Shown: positions 54,539 through 63,127, numbered from the stretch's first letter. The stretch is 64,000 bases of DNA from Gammaproteobacteria bacterium (GCA_016191285.1 JACPPA010000016.1:186001-250000); one strand, 5' to 3'. Program-made: numbers and translations. The notes: generated by a model not told the origin, from the letters alone.

Positions 54539-54604
54539 GCGCCGCGCTACCAGTACACTCGGCCGGCACGCGGACAATTCTTACAAACCTACCGCTACGC
54601 CAAC

Positions 54605-54690
54605 TGTGGGAGTGGATTTATCTGTGGGAGCGGATTTATCCGCGAATTGAGCATTGAGAGCAAAGATTCGCCGCTAAAGCGGCTCCCACT
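54605..54690. repeat. REP palindrome pair with partial duplication
   Basis: TGTGGGAGTGGATTTATCTG, then TGTGGGAGCGGATTTATCCG, then the inverted partner CCGCTAAAGCGGCTCCCACT. It lies just upstream of the ExbB-like gene. Confidence 0.8.
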
Positions 54691-54752
54691 CCTGATCGAT
54701 TTGCACAAATAAATAGCCGCAGTACCTCATCCCGACCAACACAAAGAGCATC

Positions 54753-55415
54753 ATGGAAATTAAAAATCTAGCCGATTTGATTACCTATACGTGGACGTCC
54801 GCCAAGACCTTGATTGACCTCGGCGGCACCGTAGTCGCCGTGCAATTGGTTATCTCGACCATTGGTCTTGCGATGGTGTTCTACAAAGTCCTGCAGTTCA
54901 CCACCGTGAACAACACGCGCTTCTTAGGACTCAAGAAGGCCATCGACCAATGGGGCAGTGGCGACAAGGAGAAGGCCGAGAAGACGCTTGGCCGCTCGTG
55001 GTTGAAGCTTGCCAAGGATGTGCGTTTCGGCCTCGAGCGCATCGCGACCACCGATCGTGAAGTACTGAGGGATGAACTCGCACGGCGCGGCATGGAGTTC
55101 CTCCGGCCCTACACCAAACTCTTGCGTACGCTGGAACTGGTGTACTACCTGTCGCCCGTACTCGGCTTGCTCGGCACCGTGCTCGGCATGATCGACGCAT
55201 TCCGCCATCTCGCGGCCGTGGCGGGTACCGAAAAAGGCTCGAGCGCGCTCGCTAATGGCATCTGGGAAGCCCTGGTGTGTACCGCAGTGGGGCTGGTGAT
55301 CGCGGTGATATTCACGACCCTGCACGCCATGCTGCAAACGCGCTTGGAACGTGTGTCCGAGGAAGTCTCCGATGTGCTGACGCGGGTGCTGACCATCGAC
55401 GTCCATCGTGTCTGA
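54753..55415 (+). CDS. MotA/TolQ/ExbB proton-channel family protein
   Basis: A 220-residue inner-membrane protein with three hydrophobic helices (about 24-46, 128-150 and 168-195). The conserved motifs SPVLGLLGTVLGMIDAF and ALANGIWEALVCTAVGLVIAV correspond to the proton-channel helices of ExbB/TolQ. First gene of ExbB-ExbD-ExbD-vWA-repeat protein. Its stop overlaps the GTG start of the first ExbD (GTGTCTGA). It should use the proton-motive force to drive an envelope partner. Confidence 0.93.
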   Translation: MEIKNLADLITYTWTSAKTLIDLGGTVVAVQLVISTIGLAMVFYKVLQFTTVNNTRFLGLKKAIDQWGSGDKEKAEKTLGRSWLKLAKDVRFGLERIATTDREVLRDELARRGMEFLRPYTKLLRTLELVYYLSPVLGLLGTVLGMIDAFRHLAAVAGTEKGSSALANGIWEALVCTAVGLVIAVIFTTLHAMLQTRLERVSEEVSDVLTRVLTIDVHRV

Positions 55416-55845
55416 AGTCGCTCGCGTTTCGTTATCGCTGGGTCGGCGCAAGAAGCGCCCGATCAAGATCACGTTCGTGCCCTTGGTCGACTGCTTCATC
55501 ATCTTGCTGATTTTTTTCATGCTTGAGAGCAGCTTCGTGATCCCGCACGGCGTTGAACTCAATAACTCAAAAAAGGAAGAGAACAAGCCGGTAGGCACCA
55601 CGAGCTCGGAATCGACCCTCTTGTTCGTCGAACTGCATAAGGACGGCAGTGTGTGGCTCGATGGCGATAAGCTCGCCTTCAGTCAACTTAGGGCTCGCGT
55701 ACCGCGTGTCAAGGGCGAAGCCAAACCGGTGATCATTGCCAGCGACGTGGGCGTGCGCCTGCAAACCGCCGTGGACGTGATCGATGTGTTGAATGCGCGC
55801 GGGTATTCGAAAATCTCCTTGCGCGAAACGCAGCAGTTCAAGTGA
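55408..55845 (+). CDS. ExbD/TolR-like protein 1 (with conserved Asp)
   Basis: A 145-residue protein with a short cytosolic N-terminus, one helix and a periplasmic domain. The proton-carrying Asp28 lies in FVPLVDCFIILLIFFM, the normal position for ExbD/TolR. It starts at GTG 55408, overlapping the ExbB-like stop by 8 bp. A second ExbD-like gene with a substituted residue follows after a REP unit. Confidence 0.92.
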   Translation: MSEVARVSLSLGRRKKRPIKITFVPLVDCFIILLIFFMLESSFVIPHGVELNNSKKEENKPVGTTSSESTLLFVELHKDGSVWLDGDKLAFSQLRARVPRVKGEAKPVIIASDVGVRLQTAVDVIDVLNARGYSKISLRETQQFK

Positions 55846-55860
55846 TGAAACTCGAATTCG

Positions 55861-55971
55861 AAGATTCGCGGATAAATCCGCTCCCACCGCGAGGAGTCCC
55901 TGTGGGAGCGGCTTCAGCCGCGAATCTTTGCTGCCTCAATGTTCCATTCGCGGCTAAAGCCGCTCCCGCAC
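55861..55971. repeat. Double REP unit between the two ExbD genes
   Basis: Three palindrome arms: CCGCTCCCAC on the left (inverted), TGTGGGAGCGGCTTCAGCCG in the middle and an inverted CGGCTAAAGCCGCTCCC on the right. It separates the two paralogous ExbD genes. Confidence 0.85.
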
Positions 55972-55993
55972 AAATCGGGATTAAGCGTGCCGG

Positions 55994-56437
55994 ATGCTAG
56001 ACCGTAACCGCTCGATCATGGATCTCGCCGGCAAGAATAACGCCGACGACGCGCGCGATCGGCGGTGGGAAAGCACGTTCTTCATGATCAACGTGATCTT
56101 CCTGTTGATTTTGTTTTTCATCGTCGCCGCCAATTTTGATGTGCAGCTGCAGATTTTTCCGCCCAAATCTTCGGCCTCGAACGCCTTAGGTCCGAGCGCG
56201 GTCCAACTCACGTATAACCGTGAAGGCACGTTGTACCTGAACGGCGAGACCCTCGCGCGCCCACAGCTTAAGTCGAAGATTCAGGCGCTCGGCAAGGGCA
56301 TCGAACTCAAACTGGCGGCGGATGCGAATTTGGATGCGGTTAAAGTCGCGAAGCTAATTCAGGAATTATCCGAGGCCGGCGTGTCTCGCATCGGGATTGT
56401 AACGGTGGCTCGCGAGAATGTTGATAATGTTAAGTAG
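55994..56437 (+). CDS. ExbD/TolR-like protein 2 (Asp replaced by Asn)
   Basis: A 147-residue ExbD/TolR paralogue with one helix (TFFMINVIFLLILFFIVAA) and a periplasmic domain (QLTYNREGTLYLNGETLARP). The residue aligned to the proton-carrying Asp is Asn33, encoded AAC, so this copy should not translocate protons itself. ExbD works as a dimer within an ExbB pentamer; a hetero-dimer with the Asp-bearing copy is plausible. ATG 55994 has no strong ribosome site, lying close to a REP unit. Confidence 0.88.
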   Translation: MLDRNRSIMDLAGKNNADDARDRRWESTFFMINVIFLLILFFIVAANFDVQLQIFPPKSSASNALGPSAVQLTYNREGTLYLNGETLARPQLKSKIQALGKGIELKLAADANLDAVKVAKLIQELSEAGVSRIGIVTVARENVDNVK

Positions 56438-56458
56438 TGTCACTTATTCGCTATGTAG

Positions 56459-56525
56459 ATTCGCGGCTAAAGCCGCACCCACAACACAGTCAATGAGCAC
56501 TGTGGGAGCGGCTTTAGCCGCGAAT
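56459..56525. repeat. REP palindrome pair
   Basis: Inverted arm CGCGGCTAAAGCCGCACCCA then TGTGGGAGCGGCTTTAGCCG. It ends 37 bp before the vWA gene start. Confidence 0.85.
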
Positions 56526-56562
56526 ATTCCCCACGCAGTCCTCCAGTAATCCTCCCCTCGCA

Positions 56563-57771
56563 ATGCCGCGTTTTGTCCTCTGGGTGTTATTGATAACGAT
56601 CTCGATCCTGATCCACGGGCTATCGGCGTCGCGCGTGGGCAGCGAGATCAAGCAATCGACCGCCGATTTAGCGCAAACGACGGCGGGCGCCGCGCATCGC
56701 CAAGTGGTTATCGAAATTCCGCCCGATTCGCCCAAGGCCAAGGCCGTGGAAGAAGAAGCCAAACTCGATGAGCCGCTCGATTTCGAGGAAGATTTCGAAC
56801 TCGATCCGCCCGAAGTCTTGGTGGCGCCACAAGCCGTGGCGCCACCGCCGCCGAATGTCGCGTTGTCGTTGAAGGCACAGGCGGGCGGTGCGGGTGAAGC
56901 TAGTGGCCCCGTGGAGATTGCCGTGGCGACACCGGATGTCGCGGGCCTGGTTAAGCGCGCGAACATTCCGACTGTCGGCATTCTAGGCCCGACGACAACC
57001 GGTGGCACCAGCGGCGGGCGCGGCGGCGGGACGTCGGGCTTTGGCATCGGGATCGGGAATGCACTCGGCGGATCGTCCAATCAATTTGCCGCCTACATCG
57101 CCGGCATGCGCGAATCGGGCCTCGATGTGGTGTTCGTGGTCGACGCCACCGGCTCGATGGGTTGGGTGCTCGATGACGTTAAGCAGCGAATTCACGAAAT
57201 TGAAGCGGTGATCCGCTCGTTGGTGCCCATCGCGCGCTTCGGGATGGTTGCGTATCGCGACAAGGACGATCCCGAATTTAAAGTGAAGGCGCAAACGCTG
57301 ACCTATAGCACGATCAAAATGCAGAACTTCATTCGCGGTCTCGAAGCGAAGGGTGGCGGCGATCTTTATGAAGACGTGCTCGACGGCATCATCGCGGCGG
57401 TTGAACATGCCGATTGGCGCCTTGGTGCGCGCCGGATCATCATTCTCGTGGGCGATGCGCCGCCAGCCGACGACAAGCTCGACGAGATCCTGCATTACGT
57501 CAAAAAATTCAGCAGCTCGGGCGGCGTGGTTTCGACCTTGGATGTCAGCGACGAATCGAATCCGGAAGCGGTGGAAGCCAAGGTCGGACGCAAGGTCAAC
57601 CGCGCGATGTATCGCACGGACACCATGCCGAATTTCAACGTCATTGCCAACGCGGGTAATGGCGACTCGGCCAGCCTGGAAGGCGAGATCAGTATTTCAA
57701 AACGCTTGATCACGCTGATTATGGGTAGCCAATTCGCCAAGGAAATGGGCCCGCTATTGGACCTTATATGA
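56563..57771 (+). CDS. Membrane-anchored vWA-domain protein with TonB/TolA-like topology
   Basis: A 402-residue protein. An N-terminal helix (FVLWVLLITISILIHGL, residues 4-20) is followed by a Glu/Pro-rich spacer (about 50-100, including EEEAKLDEPLDFEEDFELDP and APPPP). A Gly-rich linker (about 145-172) then leads to a vWA domain from about residue 185, with MIDAS motif DATGSMG (Asp194, Thr196, Ser198). The spacer and anchor resemble TonB/TolA, but the C-terminal interaction domain is replaced by vWA. It lies in the motor cluster right after the two ExbD genes, with no obvious ribosome site and a REP just upstream. Confidence 0.85.
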   Translation: MPRFVLWVLLITISILIHGLSASRVGSEIKQSTADLAQTTAGAAHRQVVIEIPPDSPKAKAVEEEAKLDEPLDFEEDFELDPPEVLVAPQAVAPPPPNVALSLKAQAGGAGEASGPVEIAVATPDVAGLVKRANIPTVGILGPTTTGGTSGGRGGGTSGFGIGIGNALGGSSNQFAAYIAGMRESGLDVVFVVDATGSMGWVLDDVKQRIHEIEAVIRSLVPIARFGMVAYRDKDDPEFKVKAQTLTYSTIKMQNFIRGLEAKGGGDLYEDVLDGIIAAVEHADWRLGARRIIILVGDAPPADDKLDEILHYVKKFSSSGGVVSTLDVSDESNPEAVEAKVGRKVNRAMYRTDTMPNFNVIANAGNGDSASLEGEISISKRLITLIMGSQFAKEMGPLLDLI

Positions 57772-57799
57772 TCTTTCGCGCAGAACTATCGATTTCTAC

Positions 57800-57874
57800 T
57801 GTGGGAGCGGCTTTAGCCGCGAAGACCGGGCCAGCCTTTTCGTTGCGCAGATTCGCCGCTAAAGCGGCTCCCAC
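57800..57874. repeat. REP palindrome pair ending at a start codon
   Basis: TGTGGGAGCGGCTTTAGCCG and the inverted arm CCGCTAAAGCGGCTCCCAC. The final CAC runs straight into ATG of the next gene at 57875, leaving no room for a conventional ribosome site. Confidence 0.85.
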
Positions 57875-60112
57875 ATGATGCGCGGTTCAATCGGTTGCCA
57901 CTGCCGTGCGCTGAGCCGAATACTAGTGGTGGTGACACTGGCCATGAGTGCGCCGGGCGGAGCGTCGGCGGGCAACGACCCCGTTGGTCTTGCGGAATCG
58001 CAGCTAGTGCGCCTCACCTCGGCCGCGCCCACCGAGGACTACGCCCTGATCGCGCGTGAGTTTGGCGCAACGATCGATACGGTGCGGCAAGCTGGCGCAC
58101 CCGACGCTACCTTGACCCGTCTGCGCCAACTCTCCACGCAAATGCGCGATCGCACTCACGAACGCCTGCGGGCGGCGGAAGCGGAGGCCTGCGATAGCGA
58201 AGGCGCGTTGGAACAGATCTATAAATCGCGAACTTGGGACGATTTAAGTTTTGCCCTCGCGGCATTTCCGTACTGGAGCGCGTGGCTCGATTTCACCTTG
58301 GCCGAGCGGCCGTCGCAAGCGGCCCATCGCGCGCAACTTCTGTATCACGCAAAGCGCGGATTTCGCGGCGCATCGATGCAAATTTTCCAACCCAACTTGG
58401 TGTATGGCGGTTGGCTGGGACTCGGCTACCTCGCCAATCTCGAAGGCCAAACCGCGCGCGCCACGCAGATTTTCGAAGCCTTGAAAAAAGCCTTAGCGGC
58501 CGATACCAATCATCCGGTCTACAAAATGGCGGAGGCCGAACTCGCGGTCATGCGCGGTGGCGCGCGACCCGTCATGGCCGCGGCGAGCCCCAGTGCGAAC
58601 GCCAGCGCCGCCAACGGCGAAACCGAAATTCTGCATGCGGAAGCGATGCGCCTATTACAGCAACATCGGGTGAAAGAAGTGGGCGCGCGTGAAGCCGCCG
58701 AGCGCATACGAAAAATCATCGCATCGAATCAAATGACGATGACGATCTTGAACGATGTGCTGGAATTCCAGAAAGAGATCGCGCGCGAGGATCTCGGCGA
58801 GTACACCGACCTGGTGCTCGCCGAGTACAATTTCAACAATCAGCAATGGTTCACCGCCGTCGGCAAGTACAAGGCTTTTTTTCAGCACGAACCGCGGACG
58901 CCGGGCCTGAATTTCGATCGCTTTAAATACCGGCTGGCGGTCGCGTACTTGAAAAGCAATTTGAATGACGAAGCGGCGCGCGAAGCGGAAAAGCTGCTGC
59001 GTTCTGGGGTTGAGCCGGATGTGCAAAAGGCGGCGACCAAATTAGCGTACATCGCGCGCGCGCAGCTGGCGGAGAACCATACCCTGAGTACCCAGCAGAC
59101 CGCACTCGCGACCGCCGCCAAGCGCTTCCTGGCCGCCAGTCCCACCGATGGAGATGCCGATGGCGCGCGCTTGATACTGGCACAGCAAAGCGGAGATCCG
59201 GGCGCCGCCCTGCGCTATCTCAACAGTGTGAAAGCCACGGGACGCTTTGCTGGCGGCGTTGAGCGCACGCGCTTTTACGTGCTCGCCAAGGACTTCGCGC
59301 ACGCGGCGCAAACTGGCAACGGACTCGAGCAAATCGCCAAAGACGCCATGAGCGCGTGGCAGGAGTTGCCGGCAGACGAAAAAAAATCGCTGCAAAATCA
59401 AGCGTTCTTTATGCAACTGCAGGCGGTGATCGATCCGGATCCCAATCGCATCTTAAAAGCGATTGAACTGGCGGAGCAAAAAAATCCCGCCGCCGGCTCC
59501 ACGGTATTGCGCGCGTATTTGTGGTCGCGCCTAAAGCTCTATGAACGGTTGGGTCAACCCGAACGGTTATTGGCGGATATCGAGGCACGGGGCGATCTTC
59601 CGATCGAGGCATGGCGGCTGGAGCAATATTTTCCGTTCGTGCGCAAGCTGAAGGATATGAGTCTGCGGGTGAACATCGCTTCGGCCCTGGCGCCACGCTT
59701 AAAAGCGCAACCGGAAATGGAACGGCGTTTTCGACTGTTGCAAATTGAAGATTGGTTGAGCATGAACGACGGCGAAAAGGCCTATGACGCAGCTAAGCGC
59801 CTGATCAAGGATTATCCCCGTGCGGGGGACGGGTATCGCGTGCTGGCGAAGGCCGCGCAGCAGACCAAGCGCTTCGTTGAAGCGGATAACGCCTGGCGCA
59901 TCATCACCGAAAAAGTTCCGCCCAAGCAGGATATCTGGTGGGAGGGGATGCTGAGCCGCATCGAGATCCGTGCTGACTCGACACGGCCGGAGGCGGCGTG
60001 TGAGTTGGTTACTGCTGTCGCCCGGCGGTTGCCGGCGCCGAACGATCACTATAAGTCGCGCTTCAATGCATTACGGCAACGCACCGATTGTCGCGTGTCG
60101 GCGGGGGCTTGA
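57875..60112 (+). CDS. Large exported helical-repeat (TPR-like) protein
   Basis: A 745-residue protein with a signal peptide (ILVVVTLAMSAPGGASA, end near residue 33), otherwise helical, with repeats of the TPR/SEL type (for example GWLGLGYLANLEGQTARATQIFEALKKALA and AAREAEKLLRSGVEPDVQKAATKLAYIARAQLA). It probably forms a periplasmic scaffold or partner for the vWA protein. Starts at ATG 57875 (or 57878) at the very edge of a REP palindrome. Last gene of the motor cluster before a palindromic element. Confidence 0.75.
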   Translation: MMRGSIGCHCRALSRILVVVTLAMSAPGGASAGNDPVGLAESQLVRLTSAAPTEDYALIAREFGATIDTVRQAGAPDATLTRLRQLSTQMRDRTHERLRAAEAEACDSEGALEQIYKSRTWDDLSFALAAFPYWSAWLDFTLAERPSQAAHRAQLLYHAKRGFRGASMQIFQPNLVYGGWLGLGYLANLEGQTARATQIFEALKKALAADTNHPVYKMAEAELAVMRGGARPVMAAASPSANASAANGETEILHAEAMRLLQQHRVKEVGAREAAERIRKIIASNQMTMTILNDVLEFQKEIAREDLGEYTDLVLAEYNFNNQQWFTAVGKYKAFFQHEPRTPGLNFDRFKYRLAVAYLKSNLNDEAAREAEKLLRSGVEPDVQKAATKLAYIARAQLAENHTLSTQQTALATAAKRFLAASPTDGDADGARLILAQQSGDPGAALRYLNSVKATGRFAGGVERTRFYVLAKDFAHAAQTGNGLEQIAKDAMSAWQELPADEKKSLQNQAFFMQLQAVIDPDPNRILKAIELAEQKNPAAGSTVLRAYLWSRLKLYERLGQPERLLADIEARGDLPIEAWRLEQYFPFVRKLKDMSLRVNIASALAPRLKAQPEMERRFRLLQIEDWLSMNDGEKAYDAAKRLIKDYPRAGDGYRVLAKAAQQTKRFVEADNAWRIITEKVPPKQDIWWEGMLSRIEIRADSTRPEAACELVTAVARRLPAPNDHYKSRFNALRQRTDCRVSAGA

Positions 60113-60117
60113 TAACT

Positions 60118-60275
60118 TACCCCTCACCCCAGCCCTCTCCCGCAAGGGGAGAGGGAGTAATGCGACACACACCATCTTTCCCCTCTCTTCTTGCGGGGTG
60201 TGTCGCTCGACGTTGCTTCGACCACGACCTGTCTGTCCCCTCTCCCCTTGCGGGAGAGGGCTAGGGTGAGGGGGC
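60118..60275. repeat. Palindromic CCCTC-type element
   Basis: Left arm CCCCTCACCCCAGCCCTCTC... and right arm ...GAGAGGGCTAGGGTGAGGGG form an inverted repeat of about 36 bp (60119-60154 and 60237-60274). Inside, GCGACACACACC and GGGGTGTGTCGC form a second pair. The unit resembles the genome-wide 'CCCTCTCCC' repeats of many Proteobacteria. No coding capacity. Confidence 0.75.
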
Positions 60276-60354
60276 TTTCCCGGCTTCTACCCCAACGTCT
60301 GCAGCATCGATTCGCGTTATCATCTTTTATTCACGAACCAAATGAGGCCGCCGC

Positions 60355-61917
60355 ATGCGGGTGATCGACTTTTTCGATAAGGCAGTGCAGGCAACGCCGA
60401 CACGCACCGCGTTCCGATCCAACGCCCACGCCTACACCTATCGCGAGATGCGCGCACTGTCGGTGCGCATTGCCAACGCTATTCACGCGCGAGGTCTAAC
60501 GGATGCCGGCCGCATCGCCGTGTATTCTCCTAACGATGTGCAAGCCTTCGCCTGTGTGCTCGCCGGCTTTCGCCTTGAAGCCACGTGGGTGCCGATCAAT
60601 GCGCGCAATGCACTCGAGGCCAACCTTGAATTCATGAATTTGACCGAATGCGAATGGTTGTTTTATCACAGCAGTTTCGCCGACCACGTACACACTATTC
60701 GTGTCGAAGTCCCTAGCCTTAAACAGTTGGTGTGTATCGATCGCCGAGATGGTACGACACCGTCGCTAGCCGAATTTATCGCCGGCGCGAGTGATGCTGA
60801 AATTCCCGACCGTGCTTACGAACAGCATCGAATGACGACCATCCTCGGCACTGGTGGCACCACCGGACGCTCAAAGGGTATTCTCTGGGATAACCTCACG
60901 TGGTCCACGCTGATCGCTGAAGCGACGATCGCCATGCCGCCGGGCGGCCGATCGCCAGTGCATTTATGTGTAGCACCGATGACCCACGCCGCCGGGATCT
61001 TGACCTTTATGTTGACGCCGCAAAGTCCAACGAATGTGGTGCTCGATAAGATCGATCCGCTCGAGATCATGATGGCCATCGAGGAACACAAGGTCACGCA
61101 CTTATTTCTGCCACCGACCGTCCTCTACGCGATGCTCGCGCATCCACGCGTCCGGAAGTTCGATTACGTTTCGCTCACGCATTTTTTGATCGCGGCCTCG
61201 CCGGTTGCGCCGGATAAGCTGGCCGAAGCCGTGGAGGTTTTCGGTCCCTGCATGTGTCAATGCTATGGTCAGGTCGAAGCGCCGATGCTAGTCACCTATT
61301 TGCCGCCGGCCGAACTTGCCGCCGCCGCATTTGAGCCGACGCTGCGTCATCGACTGAAGAGCTGCGGGCGGCCGGGTGCGCTCAGCGTGATGGCGATTAT
61401 GGATGACGATGGCGCCCTCGTCCCGCGGGGTGAAAAGGGCGAGGTGGTGGTGCGTGGCGATCTCGTCGCGCCCTGCTATTACCGCAATCCCGAAGGCACG
61501 GCGGAAGCGCATCGCTTCGGTTGGCATCACACCGGCGACGTCGCCTACTGGGACGAGGATGGGTACGTCTACATCGTCGATCGTAAAAAAGACATGATTA
61601 TCACCGGCGGATTCAATGTGTTCTCGGCTGAAGTCGAAGCCGCGATCAACGGTCATCCCGCGGTCGAGAACTGCGCGGTTATCGGCGTGCCGGATCCGAA
61701 ATGGGGCGAAGCCGTGACGGCGATTGTGTTACTGCGACCCGATAAAACCGCAGATGCGCATGAGATCATCGAATTTGCCAAACAGCGACTCGGGAGCGTC
61801 AAAGCTCCGAAGAACGTTGAGTTTTGGCCCGACCTTCCGCGCTCGCCAGTCGGCAAGATATTAAAGACCGAGATCCGTAAGAAGTTTTGGGGCGGGACTG
61901 AGCGCGCCGTGAATTGA
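60355..61917 (+). CDS. AMP-forming acyl-CoA ligase
   Basis: A 520-residue ANL-superfamily ligase that activates a carboxylic acid with ATP and CoA. The phosphate-binding loop ILGTGGTTGRSKG (about 158-170), the motif QCYGQVEAPMLVTY, and the hinge region HHTGDVAYWDEDGYVYIVDRKKDMIITGG are complete. The C-terminal catalytic Lys lies in SPVGKILKTEIRKKF. It could provide the CoA ester of a beta-keto acid made by the carboxylase cluster (as benzoylacetate-CoA ligase does in acetophenone degradation), but substrate is not evident from sequence. Upstream GAGG site supports ATG 60355. Confidence 0.92.
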   Translation: MRVIDFFDKAVQATPTRTAFRSNAHAYTYREMRALSVRIANAIHARGLTDAGRIAVYSPNDVQAFACVLAGFRLEATWVPINARNALEANLEFMNLTECEWLFYHSSFADHVHTIRVEVPSLKQLVCIDRRDGTTPSLAEFIAGASDAEIPDRAYEQHRMTTILGTGGTTGRSKGILWDNLTWSTLIAEATIAMPPGGRSPVHLCVAPMTHAAGILTFMLTPQSPTNVVLDKIDPLEIMMAIEEHKVTHLFLPPTVLYAMLAHPRVRKFDYVSLTHFLIAASPVAPDKLAEAVEVFGPCMCQCYGQVEAPMLVTYLPPAELAAAAFEPTLRHRLKSCGRPGALSVMAIMDDDGALVPRGEKGEVVVRGDLVAPCYYRNPEGTAEAHRFGWHHTGDVAYWDEDGYVYIVDRKKDMIITGGFNVFSAEVEAAINGHPAVENCAVIGVPDPKWGEAVTAIVLLRPDKTADAHEIIEFAKQRLGSVKAPKNVEFWPDLPRSPVGKILKTEIRKKFWGGTERAVN

Positions 61918-61959
61918 TCACGTATCGGCCTACCATTTTTCTCGCACCTTCTAAACGGC

Positions 61960-62045
61960 ATTCGTCGCTAAAGCGACTCCCACAACTGTGACTCCCACAA
62001 AAGTCCTGAGCTCGTTTTCATGTGGGAGCGGATTTATCCGCGAAT
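61960..62045. repeat. REP palindromes upstream of the COG0523 gene
   Basis: Inverted arm TCGTCGCTAAAGCGACTCCC, a partial repeat CTGTGACTCCCACA, and TGTGGGAGCGGATTTATCCG ending GCGAATCC. The probable start codon of the next gene follows five bases later. Confidence 0.8.
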
Positions 62046-62049
62046 CCTG

Positions 62050-63030
62050 ATGAAGCCTAAAATCGCCGTCAGCCTGCTCACCGGCTTTCTCGGCAGCGGC
62101 AAGACCACCTTGCTCTCGCGGTTGCTCACGCAACCGGAGCTCGCGAACGCCGTCATCATCATTAATGAATTCGGCGCGGTTAGCATCGATCACTTGATCG
62201 TCGCGAACTTAAGCGAATCCGTGGTGGAACTCAAAAACGGCTGCTTGTGTTGCACCATTCGGACTGATTTGGTCATGACCTTGCGCGATCTATTCCGGCA
62301 ACGGCAGCTGGGAGAAATTCGACCCTTCGATCGCGTGATCGTCGAGACCAGTGGGTTGGCCAATCCCATTCCACTGCTACACACGCTGATGGCAAACCCG
62401 CCGCTGATGCAAGTGTATGAAGTGGATTCGGTGGTGACAGTGGTCGATGCAGTCAACGCGGCCACTACCCTGCCGGCGCATCAAACGGCGAGCGATCAGG
62501 TCGCGTTGGCAGATCTCATCGTCGTCAGCAAACAAGATATCGCGACGCCGGCTGAACTCGCAGCGACCGAAGCCCTGTTGGCGACGCTCAATCCACGGGC
62601 GCTGCGCTACGTTGCCACGGGCGCTAATATTGCTTCGCAACAATTGTTCGGCCAACGTCTCTTTCAAGCGACGCTATCGTTGCTTAAGCGCGAACACGAC
62701 CCGGCGCACGCGGGCCACGACCACGCTGCTCACCACTACGCGAGCCACGTGATCGTGCATCCGGCGCCGTTGAGTTTGGCCGGCACCACGGTCTTTTTGA
62801 ATCGACTGGTCAACGAACAACGTGAGGAAATCCTGCGGATTAAGGGGATTGCTGGGTTTCGCGAGACAGGCGGACGCCCCGCCGTTATTCACGCGGTGCA
62901 GAATAAGTTTTACCCGCTACAATGGCTGTCGGATTGGCCTGACAGCGATACCAGTTCTAGATTGGTCTTTATCGGGCGCACGCTAAATACATCGCGAATC
63001 AACGAACAATTTGCCGCGCTCAGCGTCTAA
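62050..63030 (+). CDS. COG0523 GTPase (CobW/ZigA-type metallochaperone)
   Basis: A 326-residue G3E-family GTPase. The P-loop is TGFLGSGKTT (residues 11-20), the metal motif CLCC (Cys65, Cys67, Cys68) is canonical, and a His-rich stretch (HDPAHAGHDHAAHHYASH, near residue 220) suggests Zn2+ delivery. ATG 62050 is preferred; an in-frame upstream ATG at 62020 lies inside a REP arm. It may load zinc into the gamma-like carboxylase subunit or the metallopeptidase (inference). Confidence 0.9.
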   Translation: MKPKIAVSLLTGFLGSGKTTLLSRLLTQPELANAVIIINEFGAVSIDHLIVANLSESVVELKNGCLCCTIRTDLVMTLRDLFRQRQLGEIRPFDRVIVETSGLANPIPLLHTLMANPPLMQVYEVDSVVTVVDAVNAATTLPAHQTASDQVALADLIVVSKQDIATPAELAATEALLATLNPRALRYVATGANIASQQLFGQRLFQATLSLLKREHDPAHAGHDHAAHHYASHVIVHPAPLSLAGTTVFLNRLVNEQREEILRIKGIAGFRETGGRPAVIHAVQNKFYPLQWLSDWPDSDTSSRLVFIGRTLNTSRINEQFAALSV

Positions 63031-63127
63031 CCCTCATTAACCGATCGCCGGTGGCAGCGCAGCGCGCAGCCACGGGAACTCGCGCCGGCTAAAGAGTTCC
63101 GAACCTCGTCTTAACGGAGTGCTCATC

